From: Anagrus nilaparvatae
Lineage: Eukaryota; Arthropoda; Insecta; Hymenoptera; Mymaridae
Assembly (NCBI GenBank): GCA_022575985.1
Contig: JAKSXM010000007.1
Location: forward strand, 34,040,501 to 34,104,500
Direction: 5' to 3'
Length of the DNA stretch: 64,000 nucleotides
Shown here piece after piece: positions 19,459 through 30,833 of this stretch; the stretch's first letter is position 1, and every line of letters begins with the position of its first letter. Under the pieces are notes generated by a model. That model did no database searches and was not told the DNA's origin. It saw only the letters and a program-made list of their open reading frames with translations. The translations under genes were made by a program, and so were the position numbers.

Positions 19459-22400
19459 CTAATTTTTTACTAATTTTCTTTTTTTATAATTTTTTTCAGT
19501 ATTTTTACCAGTAAGGCATGTTTTAGTTGCTTTTCGATACTTTTTTTTTGCTGCTTCAGTAACCTGTAACAAGTATTGTTTTTGTTCTTCTGTTTTACAC
19601 AATAAATTTTCTGATATATACTCTTCGGTAGCTTTAACATTTCTTTCAGCTAAATCATTAACTACATGTAAATTTTTTAACAGCTTCAACATTTTCTTCG
19701 AGAAATGAGGGGTCTATATTAAACCGTTTAAAAAAATTAAAAGATTGCGAATTTATAAAATAATCCATATCTTTTGAAGCCAACGCTTTTATGTCTTCTA
19801 AGGAGTGACAAAAATATTTTTTTACAGAAAAATTTTTAGGCTCCTCTTCCTCATTCTCGCTGTCTTCCCCATTATCTGAATATTCTGAGTTGCTTGAATG
19901 TCCTGATTCATCTTGATTATATGAATTTTGTAAGTTGTCATTTGAAAGCTGTATTTTTTCAACTATATTTAAATTGATTGAGTTACTAAATTCACTTGAT
20001 TCACTCTCCTCATCGTATGTAACAGACTTATTTTTATTTTTTACCAATTTTGCTGAAATTTTTTTTTTAGTTTCGTTTGATACTTGGCTATCGAATAGTG
20101 ATAAAACGCTGGTTTCAGGGCACAAGTACCATAAATGATTTTTTAATTTTAAAAGTCCAACTTTAGAAATATCGCTATTAACAGATTCATATTTACATAA
20201 AGCTTTAATCAGTAAAAGGTCATTATTTGGTGCAGAAAGTGCAAATAAGGCAGTGTACCAAAATTTTATGTAAACAAATACAATAAATAAAGAAATGTCA
20301 AAAAATGATTTTCTATCTGCTTTTGACAATTTCAGACTATCTCGAAAGAGATAAAATTTAAGAACATATATAGCTTTTCCCATAAAGCGTGCATGATGTT
20401 CTGCTCCTGGTTTATAAAATTTAACCTCATCTGGACTAATTTTACCAAGGAATATTCTTGCAAGTATGAGGAGTTCTTTATAATCATCTCGGATTATATC
20501 CTTGTTTAGTAAGTTTTTAATCCAATCATCTAAATCGTCTACTTGTCTTAATAATAAGATAGGAACTTTTCTACCTTCCAATCCATTTTTATATTTCTTA
20601 AGATCTAAAGTCTCCCATGTTTTCTCACGAAAACGCTTAAAAATTTCTACATTAGGTCCAGTAGTTTGTGGAAACTTTAAAAAAAATACACCTTTTAAGA
20701 TCAGTTCAAGCATGTGATGGCGACAAGCAAAGTAAAGTAAATCTTTGTTCAGCATTTTTTCTAATATTGTAGCTGCTCCTTGATTGCATCCTAAATTTGA
20801 GCCTGTCGTATCGCAGCAAAGAGCCTCAACTTTTTCTGTCAAACCCCAGCAAATAAGAGCATTGTAAATCGCTTGTGCTTGAGTGATTCCTTTGCTATTT
20901 GGTAACGCTGTAGAGTCAAGTAATTTATTAATTTCTCCATTACTAACTAAGATGGGTAATCGCTCTTTCCGCTCTCGACTTGCTTTTTCAATAATATTTT
21001 TACCATCCCAGTGAACAACCAGTGGTTTTATTTCCTGTTCTTGAAATACTCTTTTTATATTTTTAGCAAGTTTTTCACGAATTAGTTTTCTAATACAATT
21101 AAATGAAGTTTTATTTAAAATTAAATCATCTGTACTAAAATTCAGAGCTTTTGCTACAGCACACACTATTCGTACAGATTTCCTGTATGAGATTTTGCAA
21201 TGATCTAATACCGAGACTAACTCTTCAGTAAAAATGTTGATTTTTCCACGTTTACGTTTGTTTTTGTAACTGCGCCCATAAATTTTAAAAGATTTACTAC
21301 TGCCACTTGCGAAAGATTTTGATTCACTAGAACTTGAAATCAAATTTTTTGATAATATTCTTTTACGTAACCGACCAGTATAGGTACTTTTGAAAGGTTG
21401 TTGTTCAGAACTATCTGAAAAGAAATTAAAATGTACAAAATTATAGTTTATTATTTGCAGGAAAAAAATTAAAAACATAGCGAAAGATCAATTCAAATAA
21501 AATAAATTATTCACCTTCTTTGTCACGTTCCTCTAGCAAATCACAATCTACTGTATCAGGTGTTATTAGTTGAGTCAAATCTATATTTTCTTCAGATGCT
21601 ATTGTAATTCAAATAAAAATACCGTTTAATTTATTTTTTTATATTATTTTGTAAAATATTTTTTATCTAGTAGGGTGCAATGGGGATTTCCCGCCATTTT
21701 AAGCAAAGTTGCTAATTAAACATTAAAAGTTTTAAATTTTAAAGCGAAAAAACAGATATAAACTTTTAAAATGTTAAATTCTCCACAAATATGTCATTTG
21801 TACCGGGTTTTCGCCACCCTCTAGAAGTCTTAGAATAACAAAAAAGTAAATATGAAAATGATAAAGAACTGATAAACAAATGAATTTTTTTATGTTTGTG
21901 AGACCATGTAGTATGTTTTAACTTAACAGTTGTAATGTGATGACATGTGGTGACGAGAAATACTTCAGTGGCGAGAAACCCCCTTCTGACCCTATTTAAA
22001 GTAGATTTAAAAAAAAATCTTTAGCTAGTAAATATATTTTGAAAAAAAAGTTAAAGGCGTTTTAGTATATAAAGTTCACGTTCCAACAAAAAAATATTTA
22101 ATTATTTATAAAAACAATTATTTACGTATTTTAAATTCAGCAGTGTTTTAGAGTAAAAAAATTAAACCGAAAAATGAATTTTTGAATCTCTTTGAAAACT
22201 ACTTTAAAATTTACAGGGGTAAATACAGGAACTATTTTTTTTTTATTTACTGAATATTTAAATATTTTTTCATTAGTGCAATCGCACTTTAAATAAGAAT
22301 ATTTTTTTACAAATATAAAAAAGTTTTATGCGCAAATATTATAATTTAGTGGCTACACTGTAAAAAGTAACTTTCTTAGATTTACAAAAAAAATAGATTT

Positions 22401-23405
22401 TTTTCGAAAAATTAGTAAATTTTCGAAAAAGTTTATAAATATTCGATAAAAATCGTAAGTTTACTAAATTTAGTATATTATCGAAAAATTCGAGAATTCT
22501 CGATTTTCTTTGGGAATTTTCGAAAAAAATTGTAAATTATCAATTTTTCTTGCGAATTCGCAAAAAAAAATCGAGAATACTCAAATTTTTTTTTAATATA
22601 CAAATTTTTTCGAAAATTTACTAATTTTTCGAAAATGTTCTAATTTTCTTGTTAATATAAGAAAATTACTTTTTACAGTGTAATTTTTAGGATCAATAAC
22701 TCTATATTTTTAAATATATAATTTTTAATCATAGTATGGGTGCGACCTTAGTTAAGTTTATATGAATAACAAGTTCAAACCTTTTTTTAAGTCCGTATCA
22801 AGAGCACCTACTCTACTTGTTTCTGCAGCAAACGATTGATTTGATTGCAAATCTTCTTCTGCAACTTTATGGAAATATTATAAAGTTAATTATTTTAATT
22901 AAAAAAAAAAAAAATTTAACATTATATTTTTACCTGTTAATACTTTTTTTAATGAACCTAGGTACAACTTTCGTTCATTTTTTTGGTCTAGATAAAATTT
23001 TGTTGCTTCAACACATAAAGAATCATTCAAAAAGTTTTCCACGGAAATATCAAATAAATTTTCATTTAAACTTTTCAAAAAATCATCTTCTTTAATTTTG
23101 TTATTTTTCCGCCCTTTATGTTTTTGTAAATTTTTGTAATCTGTCCACCGATTTTCTAATTGACTGATAATAGACTTCTTACTTTTAATTTTAATATTAG
23201 CTGATTCCCATAAAATTTTCAAATCTTCATAAACCGACACAAAACAATCTGGTTTATTTTTATTTGAGTTCATACAATCTTGTAATCGCTGTAAAACTTG
23301 AATTTTTAGGGGTAACTTTTTATTATCAAATTCTTTAATCAATTCACCAATCAAGTAAATGTTATTGAAATTACTCCTTAAATTTTTTGATGACTTCATT
23401 TTCAA
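19459..23405 (-). pseudogene. hAT-like transposase, four exons, one frameshift near the C-terminus
   Basis: Inferred exons are 23405-22934 (ATG start), 22858-22781, 21598-21515 and 21414 to the 3' end. All junctions keep phase (AG/GT sites visible) and give about 796 residues to the first stop at 19658. The catalytic-like core in exon 4 contains VVHWDGKNI, ALCCDTTGSNLGC, an ACRHH Cys-x2-His motif shortly after it, and an acidic Ser-rich segment. This Asp...CxxH order is shared by hAT-type DDE transposases. A run of six A near 19690 shifts the frame. One base fewer would continue through VVNDLAERNVKATEEYISEN to a stop at 19459. The lesion could be real or a homopolymer sequencing error. Confidence 0.75.
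22356..22680. mobile_element. Tc1/mariner-like MITE in the transposase intron
   Basis: The ends are inverted repeats, CACTGTAAAAAGT and ACTTTTTACAGTG, flanked by TA on each side (22354-22355 and 22681-22682). This is the Tc1/mariner target signature. The interior is dense in TTCGAAAA, CGAGAATTCTCG and related short palindromes. There is no coding capacity. Confidence 0.75.
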
Positions 23406-23842
23406 ATGTGATAATAAGATAGTATAAAAAAGTATGCTGTATTATAAATACACGCATATATATAATATTATAATATACAGTACGATTACACTTTTGAAAA
23501 AACTTAATAATTTCGTCTGCTATTACTTTTTGTTATTATTGATTGAAGCGACCCCGCGCGGGAAACTGTAGTGAATTAATTCAGTTTAACGTGTTCGAAT
23601 GCGCGCCACGTTTAAATATTTTAAAAAGCATGCTTTTTGAAAAATTCTAAATATTCATGGCGATTATATAAAGTTCCTTATTGAAGTACTAAATTGTATT
23701 CATAAAGTTTTAGCAATAAGCTGGATAAAATTAAAAAAAAATACCAATAATTGAAAAAAGTCAATAAATAGACAATTATTATTAATTATCAGTATAGCAA
23801 GTAGTACATTCAAAATTTAAGCTAATATATTAAGTAAACATT

Positions 23843-24458
23843 AGAAACTGAAAAAATATCATGAAATTTAAATTTTTCCGAATGATTTCTTGTTTTAAAA
23901 ATAAGTTTTTTTATTTAATAATTCAGCTAAAAAGTTCATTTTTTGAAAAATTAAGTATTTTAATGACCCGAGTTTTTAGTAGCATAAACAATTGAGACAC
24001 CTTAAAAATTATAAACTGAACCACAAATACTTGAAAAATATAAAGTTTTAAGGTAGTTTTACAATTTTTTTCGCACAATAAAAGTGCCTACCTATTTATA
24101 AAGTTTAAAAAAAAAAACCATTTTTTTTCGTAATTGAGACTCAGAGTTAGTGCTTACTAAAGCCTAAGGAATAATTTTTTTTGTTTTCTCTCTGAAAAAC
24201 TTCAAAGTATATGTGAAAATAAAAAAAATTTCGTAGGGTACATTCAATTTCATGATTTTTTCGCAATTTGGCAGGATTTTGAAAAAAAAGTAGAAAAAGT
24301 CCATGTTATTTAAATGGGAAATAGAGGGGCGGTGGGGCACGCCTTAAAATCATTTTAAAAACGGCTCGACCGACTTTTCCACGTTTTTTAGTCATATGTG
24401 AAAGATTTAGGGGGTCCCCGTCACGAAAAAGCCAATTTGGGAAGTAACGGACACCCTA
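23843..24458 (-). repeat. Right terminal inverted repeat of the hAT-like element
   Basis: It is the reverse complement of 18746-19362 with only scattered differences. The element ends GGACACCCTA, followed by the ATGAGTAA duplication. Confidence 0.9.
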
Positions 24459-24466
24459 ATGAGTAA

Positions 24467-25550
24467 TCTTCTTTTAAATTGAAACAGCTGAAAATCTCTC
24501 TTGCAAATTTTATTTGCTTCTGTATTTACCACGAACATGTTTTACAATATACTCCGTATGTAACTGTCGAAATCTTTTGTCTTGCAGAATGCTGTTGTAA
24601 AATTACCTTCAGAGAAATTTGTTCACAAATTTTACCCCTATGCTTTGTCATGTGATATCTCCATTATTAATGTTAGCTTTTTAAAAGAGAATTTCAAAAT
24701 TTCATTTGACACTTTCAATTTTGATTTTTGACCGTAAAAAATATGATTGTCCCTATCTACCAGTAATTATCTTTAAAATAAACTTTATTAACGTGGAGTA
24801 TGTTTATAGGCAGGGGTTTCAAGCATCTCATATGGGAAGGAGGCACAAATGTGCCATATTTGTGGGGGAGGGGTGCCACATGAAATTAGTATAATTTCGA
24901 TGTAGGGACTTAAAATAAATTTAAAATATAATAAGGATTTTAAGAGTTTAAAACTAATTTTTTTTTGCCTTGTTTTTGGCTTCAAAAGATAGATTCAAAA
25001 TATAAATTTAAACATGTTCCATGTTCGTTAGTTGTGAGTTCACAAACCGGTTATAAGTATTTTTATTTTAGTCCACAACACTACAAATGTTTATTAAATT
25101 TAGGTACCATATTCTCAGAAAAGATTTTCCATCAAATTATTTCTCGAAAAATGTCCCTTCCGCAGGTATCCCTTTCATCTTTTATAAAACTTTACCATTT
25201 AAAATACATGGAAAATATGAAGTAATTTTTTTCTTTTATTAGCAAAAATGGGTTGTTTTTTATTTATAAATAAAAACTTATAACTGGACTGTGTAAAAAC
25301 AACCAAAAGCATGGATTATGTTTACTACGATCCAATTGATCCAACTTTGTGTTGATTTTCTTTACTTTTATATGCTATAATCCAATATTTAGATTTTCGC
25401 ATTCTTAAAACTATTTAAAACTAATTCTTAAAACTGAATTTACTTTATAAATTGATACCCCAAATTTCCAATTTGTTTTACTTGTTTCATTACATAATTA
25501 TTAAATAATTAAATAAAAAGTATTTAAATAACCTATTACATATACGATTT
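24467..25550. other. Repeat-derived spacer
   Basis: No gene was supported. Around 25010-25060 the sequence carries, in reverse, the ACCGGTTTGTG...CAACTAACGA.CATGGAACATG motif also present at 49748-49796. Frames at 24706-24894 and 24965-25225 have no family signature. Confidence 0.45.
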
Positions 25551-25560
25551 TACATATGTA

Positions 25561-27202
25561 TATGGGTGTATCCATTACTTTTCATACAAAAGTGGGCGCA
25601 CGCATGTCACCTATTGGGCTCAAATTTTTAGATTATGTTTGGGGTTATAAAAAACTCACCTAGCCAAATTTTTAGCCCTCTAGAACAATATGGGGCCAAG
25701 TTATGACCTCCAAAAGGTCCAAAAAATGACCTATTTTAGTCTATTTTCAAAAATTCGCCATTCCCTTATTTTTCAGTCAAATTACTTGCGGTTGGTCGCA
25801 TTTTTTTGGTATAAGCTTCAGAATTTACCAAAATAATTTATAGATACTTTTATCACGTAGATTTTATTTGGCGATAAAAAATGTTAGATGACTGAAACGA
25901 AAAAAAACAGGAATTTCAAATTGGTGCCAAATCTGGAAATCTTTATGTAACTACTTCCGGTTAGTTGCAAAATTTTGTACTACTCAAGACCTTTCGAATG
26001 CAACCTACAAAATTAAAAACGGCTTATTTTATCCGGAGTTATGCGTATTTTAGTTTGGTCGTTTTTCGGAAATTTTGATTTTTTTGCGTTTTCAAATTAC
26101 TATAACTTTTTTCTATCATAAACAAAATGGCCAAAAATTTCAGAGAATATTCTTCAAACATTAATAAATAATCTCTGAAATTTTGGTGGATGATATTGGC
26201 TTCTATCAGTTTTTATACATTCCCAAAAAAGCCTTACTCTTCACGTATTTTGTGTATTAAAGTGGACCTATTTTTAGACTTTGTGCTTGTAAGCACCTCA
26301 ATTTTCCCATTTAAATAACATAGGAATTTTGACTTTTCAGCTTTCTAACTTTTTACAAAGCTTGCAGAATGTTTTGAAAAGCTACTAATCGATGGAAAGT
26401 ACTATTTAAATATATAAAAAATGATACCCAACCTCAAGTAGCCAAAAAAAATATTTTTAAAACGATTTTATCGGTAATAAACGAAAAAAAAGTACTCCAT
26501 TTACATTACATGAAGCCATGGAGTACTTTTTTTTCATTTATTACCGGTAAAATCGATAGAAGCCAATATCATCCACCAAAATTTCAGAGATTATTTATTA
26601 ATGTTTGAAGAATATTCTCTGAAATTTTTGGCCATTTTGTTTATGATAGAAAAAAGTTATAGTAATTTGAAAACGCAAAAAAATCAAAATTTCCGAAAAA
26701 CGACCAAACTAAAATACGCATAACTCCGGATAAAATAAGCCGTTTTTAATTTTGTAGGTTGCATTCGAAAGGTCTTGAGTAGTACAAAATTTTGCAACTA
26801 ACTGGAAGTAGTTATATAAAGATTTCCAGATTTGGCACCAATTTGAAATTCCTGTTTTTTTTCGTTTCAGTCATCTAACATTTTTTATCGCCAAATAAAA
26901 TCTACGTGATAAAAGTATCTATAAATTATTTTGGTAAATTCTGAAGCTTATACCAAAAAAATGCGACCAACCGCAAGTAATTTGACTGAAAAATAAGGGA
27001 ATGGCGAATTTTTGAAAATAGACTAAAATAGGTCATTTTTTGGACCTTTTGGAGGTCATAACTTGGCCCCATATTGTTCTAGAGGGCTAAAAATTTGGCT
27101 AGGTGAGTTTTTTATAACCCCAAACATAATCTAAAAATTTGAGCCCAATCGGTGACATGCGAGCGCCCACTTTTGTATGAAAAGTAATGGATACACCCAT
27201 AT
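25561..27202. mobile_element. Long-inverted-repeat element flanked by TACATATGTA
   Basis: The left arm (25561-26207) and right arm (26555-27202) are almost perfect reverse complements of about 647 bp, ending TATGGGTGTATCC. The 10-bp TACATATGTA abuts both ends (25551-25560 and 27203-27212). Because that word is itself palindromic, it could be either a 9-10-bp target duplication (Mutator-like) or the outermost part of the inverted repeat. The central loop holds a second small palindrome (26460-26556). No transposase is present. Confidence 0.8.
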
Positions 27203-27212
27203 ACATATGTAG

Positions 27213-27913
27213 CATCGATAATTTAGAAATCTTAAAAAATACAAACAAAATGGCGGATTTAGTAATGTACAACCTTAATACTCAGATCTGCTGAGTTTAT
27301 ACAAAATTTATAATTCATAATTATTGCCCTAAATTTAAATAATATTTTGAGTTCCTAAACCAAAATTATTTTAAGTGTTTAAATTGAAATTATTCTAAAC
27401 CCCTAATCGATTTTCATTCTTAATGTATTTTACTTTAAGTTTCTAAATTGAAATTATTATTGTAAGTCCTTCAGCCCAAATTAATTTAAGTTCCTAAACC
27501 GAAATTAGTTCAAGTCCAATTCGCCCCTGGATTTCCAGCTTTACCAATAAACATGTTTGATGTTAAAATAAGGCAGAATTAGCCACATTAAGTATGCACA
27601 AAAATTAGTTAAGAAACTCAAAATTTTTAAATTATCTGTTGTAAATATGTTAACATTTATGAAGTTTATATTTATCGAATATTTATATTATGGCTTGTAC
27701 CTTATATTTTCTAATTTTTAAATCAACTACAATAAAATATTTTATTCCAAAAACCTATTTAATTTTTTGAGTTTTGTCTTCTAAGGGGTAATTTATACAA
27801 TTAACTTTTTTTATGAGATAAAGAAATAACATTTCATCAAAATTATCATATTGTAATTTTTAAATACAAAAAAATCATTATATTATAGTATTCATAATTA
27901 TAACTTTCAAAAA
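27213..27913. other. AT-rich spacer, nothing recognised
   Basis: Loose repetition of 'AAGT.CCTAAAC.GAAATTA' is visible between about 27340 and 27520, suggesting a decayed short tandem repeat. No gene was seen. Confidence 0.45.
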
Positions 27914-28611
27914 TTTAAATCTCCGCAGCTCTTTTTTGATCTGTAGAGATCAAAAATGATCTCCGGAGATTCAAATAGATCCAAAGAAATCTCCAGAGAT
28001 CTGTGGAATAAAAAATAAAATAATAAAAATTTAGTAATAATATTTCCATTTTGATTTTTTTATGTTTTAAATAATCTCAAGGAAATAAAATCTGTTAAAT
28101 GAATAAAAAATTTCAAAATACTTAATCATTTTAATAACAACATATTATTAAATTTGTTTTATTTTTAAATTTGAACTCTTTTAACTTTTTCAACTTTTTT
28201 TTTTGATTGTCTAAAAAAAAATTAAGCAAAGTGTCTCTTTTACTGAAAAATTGTTCTAAGTAAATGTGGCTCTATTTCAGTTTTAAAATATTCTAACCAT
28301 TTATCTCAGTAGTCACGGAACTGCCTCCTTAAGTTCTTGCTTTTTAAAAAATAAAACATAATAACTGAAAAGATAAAAAATACTGCCAAATTTTTAGTAC
28401 AGTCATCTCTCAAGCAATGAGAATATAGTCAAATTGATTGAAAATCTATTTCATCAAAGGTTAACAATAAAAAAATATTATACAGTATTTTCAAAACAGA
28501 AAATTATAAACAAAAACAAATAAATTTAATTAAAATAAATTTCAACAAAAATTTTTGTTTTTAGTTATAGTTTTATATATAAAATTTTTGTGTCTGAAAA
28601 TTATTTTGCAG

Positions 28612-29818
28612 GTTGAAACCTTCAGTAAATCCATTTCTGCCATTATTTTTTCGGAAAAACCCCGCGAAATTCCGGAAAATGGGAAAATGCGTTTTAAGAA
28701 AAATCGCAATATCTCATTTGCCGCCATTTTTTTTAAAAAAATTTTTTTTTTTTAATTTTTTTCAACCGAAATCCCATCGATCTGTCTGAAAAAAAATTTT
28801 TGGTATCGGCCATTAAGGTCAATTTTAGCCTGTTTTAGAATAATTTCACATTTTTAATATTTCTTTATTTAATTTTCCATAAGGGGATAAAATAATTGAC
28901 TTTTTTTCTTTTAGAATCGAATAGCCAGGGAAAAAGTAGTCCTAAATAAAAAAAAAAATTGCTTTTTTCGATGAAAATTAACCGAGTTATGGTCAAGTAA
29001 AGATAGTGTCACAAATTACCATTTTTATACTAATTCCAATTTTAGGGTCCATAACGACATTATAACTTGATAAATGCATAACTCGCTTAAATTTTATCGT
29101 AAAAAGAAAAGTTTTGGATTATTATCGAATATTTTTTCCTTGACTATTCGTTTATCCAATAAAAAAATTAATTTTCTTGACAGAAATTAATTTTTTTTGA
29201 TAAAAAATGATAATAATCAAAAACAGTCTTTAACATGTTAAATTAGTTTTTGACCAAAAAAAAACTTTTTATCGACTAAACTAATTTTTTAAAAGAATAG
29301 CCAAGGAAAAAATATTCGATAATAATCCAAAACTTTTCTTTTTACGATAAAATTTAAGCGAGTTATGCACTTTTCAAGTTATAATGTCGTTATGGACCCT
29401 AAAATTGGAATTAGTATAAAAATGGTAATTTGTGACACTATCTTTACTTGACCATAACTCGGTTAATTTTCATCGAAAAATGCAATTTTTTTTTTTATTT
29501 AGGACTACTTTTTCCCTGGCTATTCGATTCTGAAAGAAAAAAAGTCAATTATTTTATCCCCTTATGGAAAATTAAATAAAGAAATATTAAAAATGTGAAA
29601 TTATTCTAAAACAGGCTAAAATTGACCTTAATGGCCGATACCAAAATTTTTTTTCAGACAGATCGATGGGATTTCGGTTGAAAAAAATTTTGAAAAAAAA
29701 ATTTCAAAAAAAAAATGGCGGCAAATGAGATATTGCGATTTTTCTTAAAACGCATTTTCCCATTTTCCGGAATTTCCGAAAAAATAATGGCAGAAATGGA
29801 TTTAATGAAGGTTTCCCA
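28612..29818. mobile_element. Inner palindromic element, arms ~600 bp
   Basis: The two halves are reverse complements around about 29230, from GTTGAAACCTTCA at 28612 to the matching TGAAGGTTTCCCAAC at 29804-29818. Blocks such as GGTATCGGCCATTAAGGTC and its complement recur on both sides. Open frames on both strands here (28542-28755) simply mirror each other and are not genes. No target duplication is clear. Confidence 0.75.
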
Positions 29819-29928
29819 ACATATATAATGTTTCAGATTATTTTTTCAAGCTGTTTTTTATTATTTTTTAGCATTTTTCCAAAAAGCACCAACGCTGATC
29901 GAGAGCCACCCAATGAGATTGATTGGCC

Positions 29929-30055
29929 ATAACTCGGGTTGCTTAAGACCTAGAGGGCTAAAAATTTCAGGATTTTCCTTTCTTAGTGTTATAAAAACAT
30001 GAGAAAAATTCCAATCCGATGACCAGACCTGCCCACCATTGCTGTTTTGACAAAG
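29929..30055 (+). repeat. Fragment related to the end of the 25561-27202 element
   Basis: The order of blocks (CATAACTCGG, CTAGAGGGCTAAAAATTT, TTATAA, CAATCCGATGACCAG) parallels 27055-27160 at moderate identity. It is a diverged relic of the same family. Confidence 0.55.
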
Positions 30056-30833
30056 AAAGACTCTTATGTAATACCTAATTTTTTTTCATAGCAGTTTGAA
30101 TATCATTTTTATATTTATTTATTGTTAACCTTTGATGAAATAGATTTTTAATCAATATGACTATTTTCTCTTTGCTTGAGGGATGACTTTACCAATAATT
30201 TGGCAGTGATTTTTATCTTATCAGTTAAAGAAAATAAAATTTTACCTATTTTGCAAAATTTTTGTCGATTTTTCATGATAATTATAGCGTTCATTACTCA
30301 AAACTGGTCATTGGAAAATAAATGAAACTTTTAAAATCGTTTTAAGTGACCAAAAATACATACGTTTCACTGAGGTGAATCCATTTCCGTGCAGAAAAAT
30401 CTTTTGCATGGATTTAACATTGCTGGCATTTCGACTAACACTTTGCTTAATTTTTTAGCAGACAATGAAAAAAAAAGTTGAAAAAGTTAAGAGTTCAAAT
30501 TTAAAAAAATAAAAAATATTTAATAATATTTTGTTATTAAAGTTATAAATGATCAAGTATTGTGACATTTTTTGTTCACTTACCAGATTTTATTTCCTTG
30601 AAGTTATTTAAAACATATAAAAAATGGTTCCTCTATGAGGAACCAAAAATCAAATTTATCCATTTATACTTTTATTTAATGATTTTAAATATTAATTAAG
30701 AAACAATTGTTTCTAAATTTTTATTATTATTTTTTTATTTCACGGATCTCTGGAGATATTTTTTGATCTATTTAAATCTTTGCAGTGGTCTCAGAGATCT
30801 CTTAAGATCAACGGAGATTTAAAGACCGAAAAT

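Larger units (their letters stand above)
18746..24458 (-). mobile_element. hAT-like DNA transposon with ~615-bp terminal inverted repeats
   Basis: The ends read TAGGGTGTCCGTTACTTCCC and its reverse complement. The inverted arms run about 615 bp (18746-19362 and 23843-24458). ATGAGTAA flanks both sides (18738-18745 and 24459-24466), an 8-bp duplication as made by hAT and a few other superfamilies. Between the arms is one four-exon transposase gene on the minus strand. A small TA-flanked MITE (22356-22680) sits in its second intron. The arms are nearly identical and the ends are intact, so it may be recent. The superfamily is not certain: the transposase is not a textbook hAT. Confidence 0.85.
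27914..30833. mobile_element. Outer foldback element containing an inner palindrome
   Basis: Several segments pair across the structure. These are 27914-28060 with 30700-30833 (TTTAAATCTCCG ends, AGATCTC-rich), 28160-28260 with 30420-30540 (AACTTTTTCAACTTTTTT block), and 28384-28470 with 30118-30200 (AGGTTAACAAT block). The arms are diverged, so it is older than the near-perfect palindrome it encloses. The right half also has extra sequence at 29820-30117, including a relic of another element. Confidence 0.7.

Noticed and set aside
28542..28755. Overlapping open frames on both strands
   Set aside because: They mirror each other inside a palindromic element arm. Frame length follows from the repeat, not from coding.
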